Below, one piece after another: positions 9,356-20,096 of a stretch of DNA of 64,000 bases. The position numbers were made by a program, and so were the translations under genes. Origin of the DNA: Paenirhizobium cremeum (GTDB lineage Bacteria > Pseudomonadota > Alphaproteobacteria > Rhizobiales > Rhizobiaceae); NCBI RefSeq assembly GCF_022884085.1, contig NZ_JAGGCS010000009.1, positions 62,001 through 126,000 of the forward strand. Direction: 5' to 3'. Under the pieces are notes generated by a model that worked only from the letters and a program-made list of their open reading frames with translations, had not been told where the DNA came from and ran no database searches. Position 1 is the first letter of the stretch. The number at the start of each line of letters is the position of its first letter.

Positions 9356-11346
9356 TCCGCCGCTCCCAGCGCCGCAGGCGCCACGACCTTGGCTGCCCGC
9401 TTCGGCACACCGACCCGCAGGCGGCGGTCGGAGAGCGAGACGAAGCCACCGACCATCATGATGAGCGCGCCGTACCAGATGCAGAGAATATAGGGCTTCC
9501 ACCAGACGCGGACGACGATGCCGCCGTCGTCCATCGGATCGCCGAGCGAAACATAGAGCTGGCTGACGAGGTTGAAGGTGCGGATGCCGGCTTCCGTCGT
9601 CGGCATGCGCCGCGCCGTGTAGAGCCGCTTGGAGGACCAGAAATCGCCCTTGTCGACGCCGCCCTGGCGGATGGTGAAGTGGCCGCGATCCTCGGTGTAG
9701 TTCGGCCCGACCGCCTGCTTCATGCCGTCGAAGGTAATGGTGTAGCCGCCGGCCTCGGCCGTCATGCCGGGCTTCATCTCGAGGACGGTTTCGGTCTCGA
9801 AGGTGGTGACGGCGACGATGCCGAGCACGGTGACGCCGAAGCCGAGATGGGCGAGCGCCGTGCCGATCGCCGAGCGCGGCAGGCCGTTCAGGCGGCCAAG
9901 GGCGACCTTGAACGGCACCTTGCCGAAGGCTGAGCGATACCAGAGATCGGAAAGCGCCCCGAAAACCAGGAAGAAACCGGCGGCAAGCCCGAACACGGCC
10001 AGCACCGGCCCGCCGTTTTCGACGTAGTAGACGAGGATGGCGAACAGGAAGGCGATGACAGCGGCCGCGAACAGCCGCTGCATGGCGCCGAGCAGATCGC
10101 CACGCTTCCACGCCAGGAGCGGCCCAAACGGCACGGCCACCAGAAGCGGCGTCATCAGAAGGCCGAAGGTCAGGTTGAAGAACGGCGCGCCGACCGAAAT
10201 CTTCTCGCCCGTCAGCGTTTCGAGCAGCAGCGGATAGAGCGTGCCGATCAGCACCGTGGCGGTCGAGACCGTCAGGATGAGGTTGTTGAGAACGAGCGCC
10301 CCTTCGCGCGAAATGGGCTGGAACAGGCCGCCCGCCTTCAGCATCGGCGCGCGAAGCGCAAACAGCGTGAAAGCCCCGCCGATGAAGAGCGTCAGGATAC
10401 AGAGAATGAAGATGCCGCGGCTCGGATCGGTGGCGAAGGCATGCACCGAGGTCAGAACGCCCGAGCGCACGAGGAAGGTTCCGAGCAGAGACAGCGAGAA
10501 TGTCAGGATGGCAAGCAGTACGGTCCAGATCTTCAGCGCATCGCGCTTTTCCATGACCAGCGCCGAATGCAGAAGCGCCGTGCCAGCAAGCCAGGGCATG
10601 AAGGAGGCGTTTTCGACCGGGTCCCAGAACCACCAGCCGCCCCAGCCGAGTTCGTAATAGGCCCAGTAGGAACCCATGGCGATGCCGGCGGTGAGGAAAG
10701 TCCAGGCGGCGAGTGTCCACGGCCGCACCCAGCGGGCCCAGGCCGCATCGATCCGTCCGTCGATCAGGGCGGCGATGGCGAAGGAGAAACAGACCGAGAA
10801 GCCGACATAGCCGAGATAGAGGAGCGGCGGATGGATGGCGAGGCCGACATCCTGCAGCACGGGGTTCAGATCCTTGCCTTCCGCCGGCACCGGCGAAATG
10901 CGGATGAACGGGTTCGAGGTCAAAAGGATGAACAGGGTGAAGGCCGTTGTAATCCAGCCCTGCACGGCCAGCACATTGGCCTTCAGTCGTTCCGGCAGGT
11001 TCCGCCCGAAGAAGGCGACGAGGGCGCTGAACAGGCTCAGGATCAGCAGCCAGAGCATCATCGAGCCTTCATGATTGCCCCAGACGCCCGAGAAACGGTA
11101 GATCGCCGGCATCAGCGAATGGGAATTCTCCCATACGTTCTGCAGCGAAAAGTCGGAGACCATATAGGCCCAGGTCAATACGCCGAAGGAGAAGACGACC
11201 AGCGCGAATTCCGCCAGCGTGCCGGTGACGGCGACCGACATCAGCGCCTTGTCGCCCTTTCGCGCGCCGATCACCGGAAGCACGGACACGATCAGCGCCG
11301 TCGCCAGCGTCAGCACCAGGGCATAGTGTCCGAGTTCGATAATCAT
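9352..11346 (-). CDS. ccmF: Haem lyase subunit CcmF/CycK
   Basis: 664 residues with about 14-15 predicted membrane helices. The tryptophan-rich haem-handling motif reads [19 protein letters not shown] (about 233-251), with conserved histidines in flanking loops. With CcmH and CcmI it forms the complex that attaches haem from CcmE to apocytochromes c in the periplasm. The start overlaps the ccmE stop by 4 bp and the end overlaps the ccmH start, so ccmIEFH is one tightly coupled operon. Confidence 0.96.
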   Translation of the reverse strand: MIIELGHYALVLTLATALIVSVLPVIGARKGDKALMSVAVTGTLAEFALVVFSFGVLTWAYMVSDFSLQNVWENSHSLMPAIYRFSGVWGNHEGSMMLWLLILSLFSALVAFFGRNLPERLKANVLAVQGWITTAFTLFILLTSNPFIRISPVPAEGKDLNPVLQDVGLAIHPPLLYLGYVGFSVCFSFAIAALIDGRIDAAWARWVRPWTLAAWTFLTAGIAMGSYWAYYELGWGGWWFWDPVENASFMPWLAGTALLHSALVMEKRDALKIWTVLLAILTFSLSLLGTFLVRSGVLTSVHAFATDPSRGIFILCILTLFIGGAFTLFALRAPMLKAGGLFQPISREGALVLNNLILTVSTATVLIGTLYPLLLETLTGEKISVGAPFFNLTFGLLMTPLLVAVPFGPLLAWKRGDLLGAMQRLFAAAVIAFLFAILVYYVENGGPVLAVFGLAAGFFLVFGALSDLWYRSAFGKVPFKVALGRLNGLPRSAIGTALAHLGFGVTVLGIVAVTTFETETVLEMKPGMTAEAGGYTITFDGMKQAVGPNYTEDRGHFTIRQGGVDKGDFWSSKRLYTARRMPTTEAGIRTFNLVSQLYVSLGDPMDDGGIVVRVWWKPYILCIWYGALIMMVGGFVSLSDRRLRVGVPKRAAKVVAPAALGAAE

Positions 11347-11789
11347 TGGGTCTTCCCCTCGCCTTCCCAGACGCCGTCCTTCTTGAGCCGGTCGGCGACT
11401 TCCTTCGGCATGTAGTTCTCGTCATGCTTGGCAAGCACGCTGTCGGCGACGAAACCGCCGGAGGTGTCGAAGACGCCTTCGGTCACCACGCCCTGTCCCT
11501 CGCGGAAGAGGTCCGGGAGGATGCCAGTATAGGTGACGGGCACCGTGCCGGTCCCGTCGGTGACGGAGAACTTGACGGTCGAGCCTTCCCCGCGGACCAC
11601 CGATCCCTCGGCCACGAGGCCGCCGAGACGGATGCGGGTGCCCGGGCCGACGGCCGTTTTTTCGAGGTCCGCGGGCATGTAGAAATAGGCGACCGACTGG
11701 CCGAAGGCGAACATCATCAGCAGCACGGCTGCGATGATGAAGCTCATGCCGCCGGCAATCACGGCCAGTCTCTTCTGCTTGCGGGTCAT
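11343..11789 (-). CDS. ccmE: Haem chaperone CcmE/CycJ
   Basis: 148 residues: a short cytoplasmic tail, one membrane anchor (about 8-28) and a periplasmic OB-fold domain. The haem-binding histidine lies in [11 protein letters not shown], followed by the usual tyrosine. It carries haem covalently and hands it to the CcmF/H complex. It overlaps ccmI upstream and ccmF downstream by 4 bp each. Confidence 0.96.
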   Translation of the reverse strand: MTRKQKRLAVIAGGMSFIIAAVLLMMFAFGQSVAYFYMPADLEKTAVGPGTRIRLGGLVAEGSVVRGEGSTVKFSVTDGTGTVPVTYTGILPDLFREGQGVVTEGVFDTSGGFVADSVLAKHDENYMPKEVADRLKKDGVWEGEGKTQ

Positions 11790-12931
11790 TTCAGTGCCTC
11801 CTCAACCGGCAGGCCGAGTTCCCGGGCCATGGCGATCAGTTGCTTGCCTTCCGCCCCGTCGGCGGGGAAGGTGGCAAGTCCGTCCTTCAATGCGCCGACC
11901 GCGCGTTCCGGTTCCTTGAGCATCGCATAGGAGCGCACGAGGCGCATCCATCCCTCGAAGTTCTTCGGGTCTTGCTTGAGCTTGGCGTCCAGGCTTTCCA
12001 CCATGCCGCGGATCATCGCCATGCGGTCGCCGGCGGACATGTCCTGGGCGGCCGCCACTTCGGCCTCCGTCGGATTTCCGGGCGCCGCCGGTGCGGCTGC
12101 GGGTACTTCGCCGCTGTTGGCGGCGATGTGCTGGCTGACCAGAGGCACCCACGGCGCCTGCTTGGGCGAGGCAGCCAGAAGCTTTTCGAAGGCGGCCTTC
12201 GCCTCCGCCCGCTTGCCCCCCTGTTCGAGCGCCAGCGCAAGATAGAATTCGGCGCGCGGATTGTTGGCATCGAGGCGCAGCGCCTCCTCGAAAGCCGAGC
12301 GGGCATCCTCGGTGACGATACCGCCATTGCCCGCCACAAGCACTTCGCCGAGACCGCTCATCCTCGCCGGGTTCGGCCCGAGAAACCGGATTGCATTGCG
12401 GTAGGCGAGTTCGGCGTCGCCGATGCGTTCGCTCTTGAAATAGATCGGCGCCAGCACGTCCCAGCCCGCCCCGTCATTGGGATTTTCCGCCAGGTGACGC
12501 TCGGCCTTGGCGACCAGAAGCTCGAGATTGTTGCCGGGGTTTTCCAGACGCTCGGCAAGCGGTGCCGAAGGCGTGCCGGGGCTGCCGGTCAGCAGATAGA
12601 GCCCGAGCCCGATCGCGGGAAGACAGAGGATGACGAAGGCTTGCGCCAGCGGATGGTGGCTCTTTCGAACGGCCTTCGCAGCGTCGGCCTGCGGCTTGCC
12701 CGCGGACACCGACAGCAACCGGCGTCCGATCTCGGCGCGAGCATAGTCGGCGTCTTCGGTGGAGATCAGCCCAAGGCCCTTGTCGCGCTCGAGTTCTCGC
12801 AACTGGTCGCGGTAAACGGCCGCTTCTCCGCTGTCGTCATCCGGCTCCGCGACCGACTCCTTGAGCAGGGGCAGCAGCAGGACGACGGCGACGGCAACCG
12901 TCAGGAGAGCGGAAATGATCCAGTACAGCAT
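11786..12931 (-). CDS. ccmI: Cytochrome c biogenesis protein CcmI/CycH
   Basis: 381 residues from the ATG of MLYWII; a TTG three codons upstream is the alternative. Two membrane helices (about 3-24 and 94-114) flank a cytoplasmic loop with a leucine-zipper-like region. The C-terminal periplasmic part has TPR-type repeats that present apocytochrome c to the haem lyase. It is the first gene of the ccmIEFH operon, matching the rhizobial cycHJKL order. Confidence 0.93.
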   Translation of the reverse strand: MLYWIISALLTVAVAVVLLLPLLKESVAEPDDDSGEAAVYRDQLRELERDKGLGLISTEDADYARAEIGRRLLSVSAGKPQADAAKAVRKSHHPLAQAFVILCLPAIGLGLYLLTGSPGTPSAPLAERLENPGNNLELLVAKAERHLAENPNDGAGWDVLAPIYFKSERIGDAELAYRNAIRFLGPNPARMSGLGEVLVAGNGGIVTEDARSAFEEALRLDANNPRAEFYLALALEQGGKRAEAKAAFEKLLAASPKQAPWVPLVSQHIAANSGEVPAAAPAAPGNPTEAEVAAAQDMSAGDRMAMIRGMVESLDAKLKQDPKNFEGWMRLVRSYAMLKEPERAVGALKDGLATFPADGAEGKQLIAMARELGLPVEEALK

Positions 12932-13048
12932 GGCGCCCAATTACTTCAAGCCGAAGCTCATTCCAACAGACAAACGGCCGATGACGCAAAGTTGAGGCGT
13001 TTGGCCGCAAGCCGAGCAGTAAGGGAGAGAACGCCAGCAAGCCTTGAC

Positions 13049-13474
13049 TTATGTCAAGGGCGTCCAGGTGCCGTCGCTGTTGCGGCAGGCCGCGCCCCTC
13101 GCCTCGATCTGCTTGCCGTTGTCCACCAGCTTGTGGGTATATTGACGGCAGTTCTGCTGGCCGACCTGATAGGGCGCCGCCGCGACCACCTGCCCGCTGA
13201 CGCCGTCGCTCGTCCAGGCCACCGGCTGGCCGCCGGGAGCCGCCTCCAGCGCGCGGTATTCGGCTTCGAGCGCCCGCTGACGCTCGCTATTGGAAAGCTT
13301 GACGCCAGACCGCGACACAATGCCGCCCTGCAGCGCGGAGATATAAAGGGCCGAGGCGTCCGCCTTGCCCGACGACACGAGGCCGCCGCGCGATCCCCCT
13401 GTGGTGGAGCAGCCGGTCAATGCCAGCGCCGTCAGCGCCGCCAGCGCCACCGAACGAATGCGCGTATCTCCCAT
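13049..13474 (-). CDS. Outer-membrane lipoprotein, surface-antigen-like
   Basis: 141 residues. The N-terminus is a lipoprotein signal with lipobox LTGC (Cys22). The mature part carries RQRALEAEYRALE and a C-terminal domain with two cysteines (NCRQYTHKL ... AACRNSDGTW). That domain resembles the RT0821/17-kDa surface antigen type domain common in Rhizobiales. It is a single gene between ccmI and feuQ. Precise function unknown. Confidence 0.8.
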   Translation of the reverse strand: MGDTRIRSVALAALTALALTGCSTTGGSRGGLVSSGKADASALYISALQGGIVSRSGVKLSNSERQRALEAEYRALEAAPGGQPVAWTSDGVSGQVVAAAPYQVGQQNCRQYTHKLVDNGKQIEARGAACRNSDGTWTPLT

Positions 13475-13587
13475 CGATCCAGCCCAGGTCTCGTCGAAAC
13501 ATCCGATTGTCACGTCAATCCTCGCTCTGCTGCGGCATGCACATGGCATCTTTATGGCCGGCATTGTTTTTTCATGGAAAATATCGA

Positions 13588-14985
13588 TCATGCAGTGTCT
13601 CTTGTCACGGCCGGCAGCACAAGTCTCGCCTTCAATCCGCCGATTTCCGCACGGGAGAGGCCGAAAGCCCCCTGATATTCGCTGGAAATCTCCTTGACGA
13701 TCGAAAGGCCGAGTCCGGTTCCCGGCTTGCTCTCGTCCAGCCGCTTGCCGCGCTTCAATGCCTCGCCGATCTGGTCCGGCTTCAGCCCCGGCCCGTCGTC
13801 GTCCACGGTGACCTCGATCCAATTGCGCCGGGAGGCGTCGGTTCCGCCCGCGCCGGAATCGGTATGCACGGCGCGCACTGTGACCAGCTTCTTGGCGAAG
13901 CGCGCCGCGTTTTCGAGAAGGTTGCCCACGGTTTCCTCGACATCCTGCTGCTCCATCGCGAAGGTCAGCCCCGGAGCGACGCTGAGGCGGAATTCGGTCT
14001 CGGGATTGAGCCGCCGCATGACCCTGACGAGGCGTTCGAGCACCGGCTCCGCCTCGGTACGGGCAAGCACCGAGTCCCTCTGGGCGGCGATGCGGGCACG
14101 GTTGAGATAGGAGGTCACCTGGCCCTGCATGGCCTCGGCCTGGCTTACCACCACCTCGCCATGGGTCTTGTCGAGCGTCCTCGCCTCGTTGAGCAGGACG
14201 GCGATCGGCGTCTTCAGCGAATGGGCGAGATTGCCGACCTGCATGCGGGCGCGCTCGACGATGCGCCGGTTGCTGTCGATCAGCGCGTTGATCTCGTTGG
14301 CGAGCGGCTGGATCTCGCGCGGAAACTCGCCTTCGATGCGCTCCGCCTCGCCGCCGCGGATCTTTTCCAGCGCCCGCCGCGCCCGGTCGAGCGGTTTCAG
14401 GCCGTAGAGAATGGCAAGGCCGTTGACCACGAGCCCGCCGAAGCCGAACAGAGCGAGAGCTGCATAGAGCCTGGTCGAGAAGAAGGAAATTTCCTCCTCG
14501 ACCACTTCGAGATTGCCGGAAACGCGAAAACGCGCCGCGCGCCCCTCGCCGTCGAGCACGACCTCGGTCTCGGCCACCCTCAGCCGGTTTCCGGCGGCGT
14601 CCTCCATCGGATAGAAGCGCTCGTAATGCTCGTCGAAGGGATATTCCTCCAGCCCCGGCACCGGCAGGTTGGCCATGCCGAGCGAGGTGGAGGCGAGCGG
14701 GGCCGCGCCATAGCTGCCGAGCGGCTCGACCAGCCAGTACCAGCCGCTTTCCGGCTGGGAAAAGCGCAGGTCACCGAGTGCCGGACTGCCGGCGAGGCTG
14801 TTGCCGTCGCTCACGGAGACCGAGTTGATGACGTTGTAGAGTTGGGCGCGCAGCAGGTTGTTGAAACCGCGTTCGACACCCTGCCGATAAAGGGCCGAGA
14901 TCACCACGGCAATGGTGACGAGCGCCGCCGCCGACCAGAGCGTCGCCAGCAGGAGAACCCTTGCCGTGAGGGATTTCAGCGCCAT
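13588..14985 (-). CDS. feuQ: Sensor histidine kinase FeuQ
   Basis: 465 residues from the ATG of MALKSL. There is a membrane segment at about 9-31, a periplasmic domain to about 165, a second membrane segment (about 170-192), HAMP, HisKA with His in GNLAHSLKTPIAV, and HATPase motifs NLLENAARFA, DDGPGL and GTGLGLSIV. It starts 1 bp after the feuP stop. Synteny beside cycH and the highly conserved feuP next door support the name. In Sinorhizobium, FeuPQ controls genes for hypo-osmotic adaptation and cyclic glucan export. Confidence 0.88.
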   Translation of the reverse strand: MALKSLTARVLLLATLWSAAALVTIAVVISALYRQGVERGFNNLLRAQLYNVINSVSVSDGNSLAGSPALGDLRFSQPESGWYWLVEPLGSYGAAPLASTSLGMANLPVPGLEEYPFDEHYERFYPMEDAAGNRLRVAETEVVLDGEGRAARFRVSGNLEVVEEEISFFSTRLYAALALFGFGGLVVNGLAILYGLKPLDRARRALEKIRGGEAERIEGEFPREIQPLANEINALIDSNRRIVERARMQVGNLAHSLKTPIAVLLNEARTLDKTHGEVVVSQAEAMQGQVTSYLNRARIAAQRDSVLARTEAEPVLERLVRVMRRLNPETEFRLSVAPGLTFAMEQQDVEETVGNLLENAARFAKKLVTVRAVHTDSGAGGTDASRRNWIEVTVDDDGPGLKPDQIGEALKRGKRLDESKPGTGLGLSIVKEISSEYQGAFGLSRAEIGGLKARLVLPAVTRDTA

Positions 14986-14986
14986 G

Positions 14987-15646
14987 TCAGGGCGCTTGGA
15001 TGCGGTAGCCGAGACCCCGCACCGTCTCAATCATGTCGATGCCGATCTTCTTGCGCAGCCGTCCGACAAAGACCTCGATGGTGTTGGAATCGCGGTCGAA
15101 ATCCTGGTCGTAGAGATGCTCGACGAGTTCGGTGCGCGATACGACCTCGCCCATGTGATGCATCAGGTAGGAGAGCAGCCTGTATTCGTGCGAGGTCAGC
15201 TTCAGCGCCACGCCGTTGACGGTTGCCTTGGAACTCTTGGTGTCGAGGCGGATCGGGCCGCAGACGATTTCCGAGGAGGCGTGACCCGCCGCCCGGCGGA
15301 TCAGCGCGCGGATGCGTGCCAGCACTTCCTCGACATGGAAGGGCTTGGCGACATAATCGTCGGCGCCGGCGTCGATGCCGGCCACCTTGTCGCTCCAGCG
15401 GTCGCGCGCGGTCAGGATCAGCACCGGCATGACCCGGCCCGCCGCCCGCCATTTTTCGAGAACGGTAATGCCGTCCATTTCCGGCAGGCCGATATCGAGG
15501 ATGACGGCGTCGTAGGGCTCGGTATCGCCGAGAAAATGCCCCTCCTCGCCGTCCATGGCCTTGTCGACAACGTAGCCTGCTTCCTGCAGCGCCTCGACGA
15601 GCTGCCGGTTGAGATTGACATCGTCCTCGACGACGAGAATGCGCAT
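14987..15646 (-). CDS. feuP: Response regulator FeuP
   Basis: 219 residues, OmpR/PhoP type. The receiver has VEDD, the phospho-acceptor in VILDIGLPEMDG, LILTAR and DDYVAKPFH. The winged-helix domain contains KLTSHEYRLLSYLMHH and ends IETVRGLGYRIQ. The sequence is very close to what I recall of rhizobial FeuP. It lies directly upstream of feuQ with no room for a promoter between them. Confidence 0.9.
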   Translation of the reverse strand: MRILVVEDDVNLNRQLVEALQEAGYVVDKAMDGEEGHFLGDTEPYDAVILDIGLPEMDGITVLEKWRAAGRVMPVLILTARDRWSDKVAGIDAGADDYVAKPFHVEEVLARIRALIRRAAGHASSEIVCGPIRLDTKSSKATVNGVALKLTSHEYRLLSYLMHHMGEVVSRTELVEHLYDQDFDRDSNTIEVFVGRLRKKIGIDMIETVRGLGYRIQAP

Positions 15647-15722
15647 CAGATTTGCCCCCTGCCTGCCTGCATCCGTCCCGGCACGGTCCTGCGCCGGGAC
15701 GGTCCATTGTTCGAAAGCTCGG

Positions 15723-16010
15723 TTATTCCGAAACCTGCATCGTGACCTTGCGTGGACGCTCGTTGCCGTTGCCGGGCACGAGCACGGTGATGATGCACTG
15801 GCCACCGGACTGGCGGACGGAAAGAAGCTGCCCGCCGATCTCGGAGACCGCCCTTGCGGCCGCCGCACGGCAATCGGTTCTTGCGCGGTTGTTGTCGTCC
15901 TGTGACTGAACGAGCACGGGGGCCGGCGTCGTGGCATCGGACGCGAAATAGGGCCACGAGGGAACCGCGAGGCCCGCCGCCAGACCCGTGATGACCATCA
16001 GTGATGCCAT
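15723..16010 (-). CDS. Small exported PepSY-like protein, FeuN candidate
   Basis: 95 residues: an N-terminal signal segment and a short domain with two cysteines and the alternating pattern AAARAVSEIGGQLLSV ... CIITVLVPG ... KVTMQV, which resembles a PepSY fold. It is 76 bp upstream of feuP in the same direction. In Sinorhizobium a small periplasmic protein, FeuN, restrains FeuQ. The place, size and export signal fit that role, but I cannot confirm sequence identity, so no symbol is given. Confidence 0.6.
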   Translation of the reverse strand: MASLMVITGLAAGLAVPSWPYFASDATTPAPVLVQSQDDNNRARTDCRAAAARAVSEIGGQLLSVRQSGGQCIITVLVPGNGNERPRKVTMQVSE

Positions 16011-16092
16011 AGCTAATTCTTCCGGACTACTTTTACTGTTGCCCGATTATGTATCGCATGACGTCTGAATGGCAAATGAATGCTGGTTACGA

Positions 16093-16314
16093 TCAGTTCA
16101 TCTTGCGTGTTTCGATGCCCTGCGTGGCCTTCAAGCGCCCGTAGATCGCAAGCAGGCCGCCGAGCGCGCCGGCGGCGGAAACCGCGATATCGGCAAGCTG
16201 CAACTGGTCGGCGGCAGTGAGTTCGAAGCCGGCGAGCCGAAGCGTCGAAGCCCCGATTGCGATCAGCGCGCCCCACACCGTCTTCGACTGATACCATTGT
16301 TTCAGGTCGTTCAT
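16093..16314 (-). CDS. Small holin-like membrane protein after the GTA cluster
   Basis: 73 residues: an amphipathic start (MNDLKQWYQSKTVWG), one clear membrane segment (about 13-32) and a second weak one (about 43-60), then a charged tail. This is the shape of small Rhizobiales holin/phage-associated proteins, and it follows gp15 at the end of the GTA operon. A strong AAAAGGAGCATGGC ribosome site precedes the start. Role in GTA release is inference. Confidence 0.6.
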   Translation of the reverse strand: MNDLKQWYQSKTVWGALIAIGASTLRLAGFELTAADQLQLADIAVSAAGALGGLLAIYGRLKATQGIETRKMN

Positions 16315-16397
16315 GCCATGCTCCTTTTTGCTGCTTGGTTGATTGTTTTCGGTTGTTCGCTATCGGGCCGCTCCATCGAGAAAGGCCCGCCCGACCT

Positions 16398-16428
16398 CCG
16401 TCATGCCGGACTTGATCCGGCATGACGG
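16398..16428. repeat. Dispersed palindrome / likely terminator after gp15
   Basis: A 13-bp perfect stem (CCGTCATGCCGGA and its complement) with loop CTTGA, 12 bp past the gp15 stop. The sequence type recurs between genes in many Rhizobiales. No T-run follows on the minus strand, so it may be a repeat that also works as a weak or rho-assisted terminator. Confidence 0.65.
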
Positions 16429-16439
16429 CTGCATGGGCA

Positions 16440-19408
16440 TCACCCAACCGTCACCGCCGCCTCGGCAGCGACACCTGCCGCCAGCCGCCCGATCTGCCGG
16501 ACGCGAAACCTGAGCGACGTCTGCGCCACCCCGAAATCGGCAAGTTCCAGTGCCCGTGGATAGATCCAGCGCGCCTCATCGGCCTCCGCGGTGCGCACCA
16601 CTGCACCCCCGTCGAGGATTTCGATCCGATAGGCCTCCTCCGCCTCATCGAGCGGAATGTCGGCACCCAACCAGTTGTCGGCGTCGACGCGACCGCGACG
16701 CACCCAGCCGAGTGCGATATCGCCCTCCGGCGCTCTCGCGGCCCGAAGGTGCACCGGCGCGAGAGGCGTTTGCGCCCTCGTGCCGCCGGCAAAGACGAAC
16801 GGTCCCCTGGCCGGTCCCGCTCCGCCCACGGCTTCCGCGATATAGTTGAGCGCCAGCCCCGCCTCCTCTCCGGCAAGGCCGACCGGCTTCACCGCCTCGT
16901 CCAGCAGCACGACCGCCGCGCCTTCCTCGGCCCCCGCCGCCATCGCATCCTCCGTGCCGGCAAGACCGCATAGCAGGGCAGTCAGTCGCCAGCGTCCCGG
17001 AGCAACCTCTTTTGCGTCGGCAAAGGCGAGGACTTCCCAGCTCCCGTCGTTCGAACGCACCGCCAGCCGGTTCGCGCCGTTCAGCACTGCGAGCCGGCTT
17101 GCCGAGGAAAGACCGCCGAAGGAAAGCGTCACTTCCAGCGTCCGCGCCATATCGAAGCGCCCCGAGACCCCGGGCAGCAGCGGAGCGGCCAGCACGCCCA
17201 TGGTCGCCGGGCGTTCGAGAACGGTGCGCAGCCCATAGCCTTCCGCCTCGGCGGAAGCGGATATCGCGATGCTCCGCCATGGCCGGCAGAAGCCCGCGAC
17301 CCGCGCGAAGCCCGACGCCTCTCCCGCCGCGTATTGCGGCAGGTCCATGAAGGCGAGAAGCGGTGCAAAGCCCGCCGATGCCGGATTGTCCGGAACGCGC
17401 CCGTCCGCCGCCGAGACCCTGAGCGCGGATGTCGCCGCCGCCACCTCCCGCAGCGTCAGCCGCCGAGCCGCACCGTCGTCGATTTCTTCGACAAGGAAGC
17501 GTCGTGTAGGTCCCTCGGGAAAGGCCAGGATGTCCCCTGGCTGCACCTCGATTTCGCCCGGTCCGAGTGAAAGTTCCAGCCGCCGACGCCCGATACGGTG
17601 GTCGCGCAGCATGGATTCCGCTGCCGCGAGCGCCGTTTCCTCGGGAATGACGGCCGCGAGATCGCGGGCGAGCTGGCGCGTCGTCGCTGCTTCCACCCGG
17701 CGCGAGCGAACGCTCGCCTCGGCGTAATCGGCCGCCGGGTCGTAGAAGGTCAGCATCGCTTCGGCGGCGAAATCGCTGTCATGGCCGCGCGTTTCCCGCC
17801 AAAGCGGTTCGCCCTCGATATCGGCAAGAACCGGCATTGCCGTTGCGGCCAGCCCGGCGGCCGCCCGCGAACGGAAACGCAGGACAGCGCCGTCCTCGAT
17901 CACGTCGATCAGGAAGTCCTCGGCCAGCGGCTCGATCAGGCCGCGGGCGGAAGCGAGATCACCCTGCACATAGCCGCCGAGATCGCCTGCCACTTCCGAC
18001 ACGTCGTAGTCGTAAAAACCGTGGTCGTCGAGGATTGCGGCAAGCGTATCGGCAAGTGTCGCCGTGCCCAGCCGCCCGTTCAGCCAGTGGCCCGTCCGCC
18101 AGTTGCCGCCATCGGCCCAGAGCCCGGTGTCGAGCGGAAAGGCCGGCTGCGGCCGTGCATCCCAGCACCAGAGAAAAAGCTTGTCGGGATCGACCATGCC
18201 GGCCGGCACGCCAGCGCTTTGCCAATGGCCAAGATGCGCCTCCAGAAAACGCCGCTGCTGGCTGTCGGCCCTCAGCCCTCCCGAAAAATACGGCAAGGCG
18301 CTTTCCGCCGATTTCGGATCGACGAAGACATTCGGCTGGTTCGCGCCCTTGTCGATTGCCGGACAGCCGAGTTCGGTGAACCAGACCGGCTTCATCCCCG
18401 GCGTCCATGCCGTCGGCAAAGCTTTCTCCGCACCGTTCACCCTGTCATAGTGCCGGTTCGCCCACCAGCCGGCGATATCCTTGTAGCGGAAGACCCAGGG
18501 CTTGCCGGCCAACCCGTCGGTAATAGGCGTGCGGATGCGCGCGGCCCGGTCGGCATCGCTCGCATAATACCAGTCGAACCCCTCTCCGCCCGCTATCTGC
18601 ACGGCCATCGCCGATGCATCGTCGGGCGTGGCAAAACCATCGGGATTGCCGGCCTCCAGATCGCCATCGCGCCAGTCGGAGAGCGGCATGTAATTGTCGA
18701 TGCCGACCGCATCGATCGCGGGGCTGGCCCAGAGCGGATCGAGGTGGAAATGGACGTTTCCCGTCCCGTCCTGCGGATGATGGCCGAAATATTCGCTCCA
18801 GTCCGCGCCATAGGTGATCTTCGTGCCGGCCCCGAGGATCGCCCTGACATCTGTCGCCAGTTCCACCAGCGCCTCTACGAAGGGAAAGGCGTCCACCCCG
18901 TCCCTTAGCGTCGTCAGCCCTCTCAGTTCCGATCCGATCAGGAAGCCGTCGACACCGCCCGCCGCCTTTGCCAGCAGCGCATAGTGCAGCACCAGCCGCC
19001 GATAGCCCTCGTCCTCGCAGGCATAGGCAACGGAAGTTCCCGAAACCGTGAAATCGCCAGCCTCAGCCGAACCGCAAAATGCCGCAACGGCATTCCGCGC
19101 GGCTGCCGTCCTGTCAGGCGAGCCTGCCCGCCCCGGCGCCGGATGGCAGGTGATACGCCCGCGCCAGGGATAGGGCGCCTGTTCCGCGCCGCCATGGGGG
19201 TCCGGCAAGCCGTTGCCAACCGGTACGTCCATCATCAGGAATGGATAGAGCGTCACCTTCAGACCGCGCGCCTTCAGATCCCGGATCGCCTCGACCACGC
19301 TCATATCGTCGGGCGTGCCGCCATAGGCCGGACCGCCATCGTGACGGCTCACCAGCCATGCCTCCGTGCGCGCCATGCCGCAGACGCGCCACCCCCGGCT
19401 TTCATTCT
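16440..19408 (-). pseudogene. GTA gp15 host-specificity/hub protein, C-terminal part (split by prophage)
   Basis: Codes for the last 987 residues of the GTA tail hub (gp15, 'megatron'), beginning WRVCGMARTEAWLVSRHDGG. It includes the glycoside-hydrolase-like GTA TIM-barrel region (FTELGCPAIDKGANQPNVF) and the phage-tail hub repeats toward the C-terminus. The first 293 codons are 39.6 kb away at 59051-59929. Codon phase is kept across the insertion: AGAAT is duplicated at both edges, and joining ...SAREN to ESRGW... gives a 1,280-residue protein, the family's normal size. In place the fragment has only a phage-derived GTG start at 19433 without a clear ribosome site, so it is probably not functional. 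Confidence 0.92.
19404..19408. repeat. Target-site duplication, left copy
   Basis: ATTCT directly before the phage terminus TGTGGCG; identical to 59051-59055. Five bases is the duplication length made by Mu-type transposases. Confidence 0.9.
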
Positions 19409-19423
19409 TGTGGCGCGGCGCTT

Positions 19424-19455
19424 CCTTTGGCACAAATTAGCGCTAGCTTTGGCAC
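19424..19455 (-). promoter_or_regulatory. Phage right-end transposase sites R1 and R2
   Basis: CCTTTGGCAC at 19424-19433 and GCTTTGGCAC at 19446-19455 are direct repeats 22 bp apart. They match the spacing of tandem MuA-binding sites at the right end of Mu. The first sits 15 bp inside the terminus, the same offset as its partner at the other end. Confidence 0.7.
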
Positions 19456-19471
19456 ACAAAAACAAAAAAAC

Positions 19472-19499
19472 TTGACGGCGGCGGCGTGCCGCGACAATT
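19472..19499 (+). promoter_or_regulatory. Possible promoter for the zinc-ribbon gene
   Basis: TTGACG (19472-19477), 16 bp, then ACAATT (19494-19499), about 75 bp ahead of the ATG at 19575. It resembles a sigma-70 promoter but has not been tested, and a TCTAACG motif lies at 19502-19508 right beside it. Confidence 0.35.
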
Positions 19500-19574
19500 G
19501 ATCTAACGTCCCTCGGCGGTGGGGCGTGGCAATTTACTAGACCGCGTGCGGCCGGTCATCCTCGTGAGAACGAC

Positions 19575-20096
19575 ATGGATGAACAGTACCCGCATTGGAC
19601 CAGCCACGTCGAATGGCTATCCGCCCACCGTGGCAAGGCCGTCCAACTACATTGCAGCCGGTGCCGATTGATAAAGGCCTTCAGGGTTGACGATGCTCTG
19701 GAGCGCGAGGGAGATGTATCGGTCCGATCGTTTCCGTCTATAGTCGCCCGTCGGCTAGGCTGCAAACGTGTCGACTGCCTAGACAAATGGAAGGCCTGCA
19801 ATATGGCCTATCTCGCCCGAAGGTCTTTTACCGACCTCCCCGATTCCGGTGCACCAAAGCCGGTCCGCCTGCCAGTTGGCACCTATCGCCTGGATGACGT
19901 ATCCTTGGCTAATATTCCCCAATACTATGAGGTCAGCGGCTTTTGCCCCTGCGGTTGGCGGCGGCCGGTCGATGTGAGGAGGTTGGCGATAATGCATCCC
20001 GGGATAACCACGGCAACAGCAAATGCCTTGCTCCGATGCCGGCGCTGCAAGAACACCAAAGGCAACTTTCTAGCATACCGGTTTGCACCGCGATGA
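19575..20096 (+). CDS. Cysteine-rich zinc-ribbon protein at the phage right end
   Basis: 173 residues with several CxxC-type pairs: LHCSRCRL (about 27-30), GCKRVDC, GFCPCGW and LRCRRCKNTKG, which look like three to four zinc-ribbon half-sites. It is one of the few + strand genes and occupies the spot where Mu keeps com/mom, outside the late operon. That position and strand suggest expression independent of the lytic cycle. No sequence match to Com or Mom was recognised, so the function is unknown; nucleic-acid binding is the usual use of such ribbons. Confidence 0.65.
   Translation: MDEQYPHWTSHVEWLSAHRGKAVQLHCSRCRLIKAFRVDDALEREGDVSVRSFPSIVARRLGCKRVDCLDKWKACNMAYLARRSFTDLPDSGAPKPVRLPVGTYRLDDVSLANIPQYYEVSGFCPCGWRRPVDVRRLAIMHPGITTATANALLRCRRCKNTKGNFLAYRFAPR

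Noticed and set aside
9355..10720. N-terminal 455 residues of a 656-codon frame that runs into ccmH
   Set aside because: This part is a shadow of ccmF in another frame; ccmH starts at the ATGA overlap at 9355.
11840..13675. 611-codon + strand frame opposite ccmI and the lipoprotein
   Set aside because: Spans several real genes on the other strand; no coherent protein pattern.
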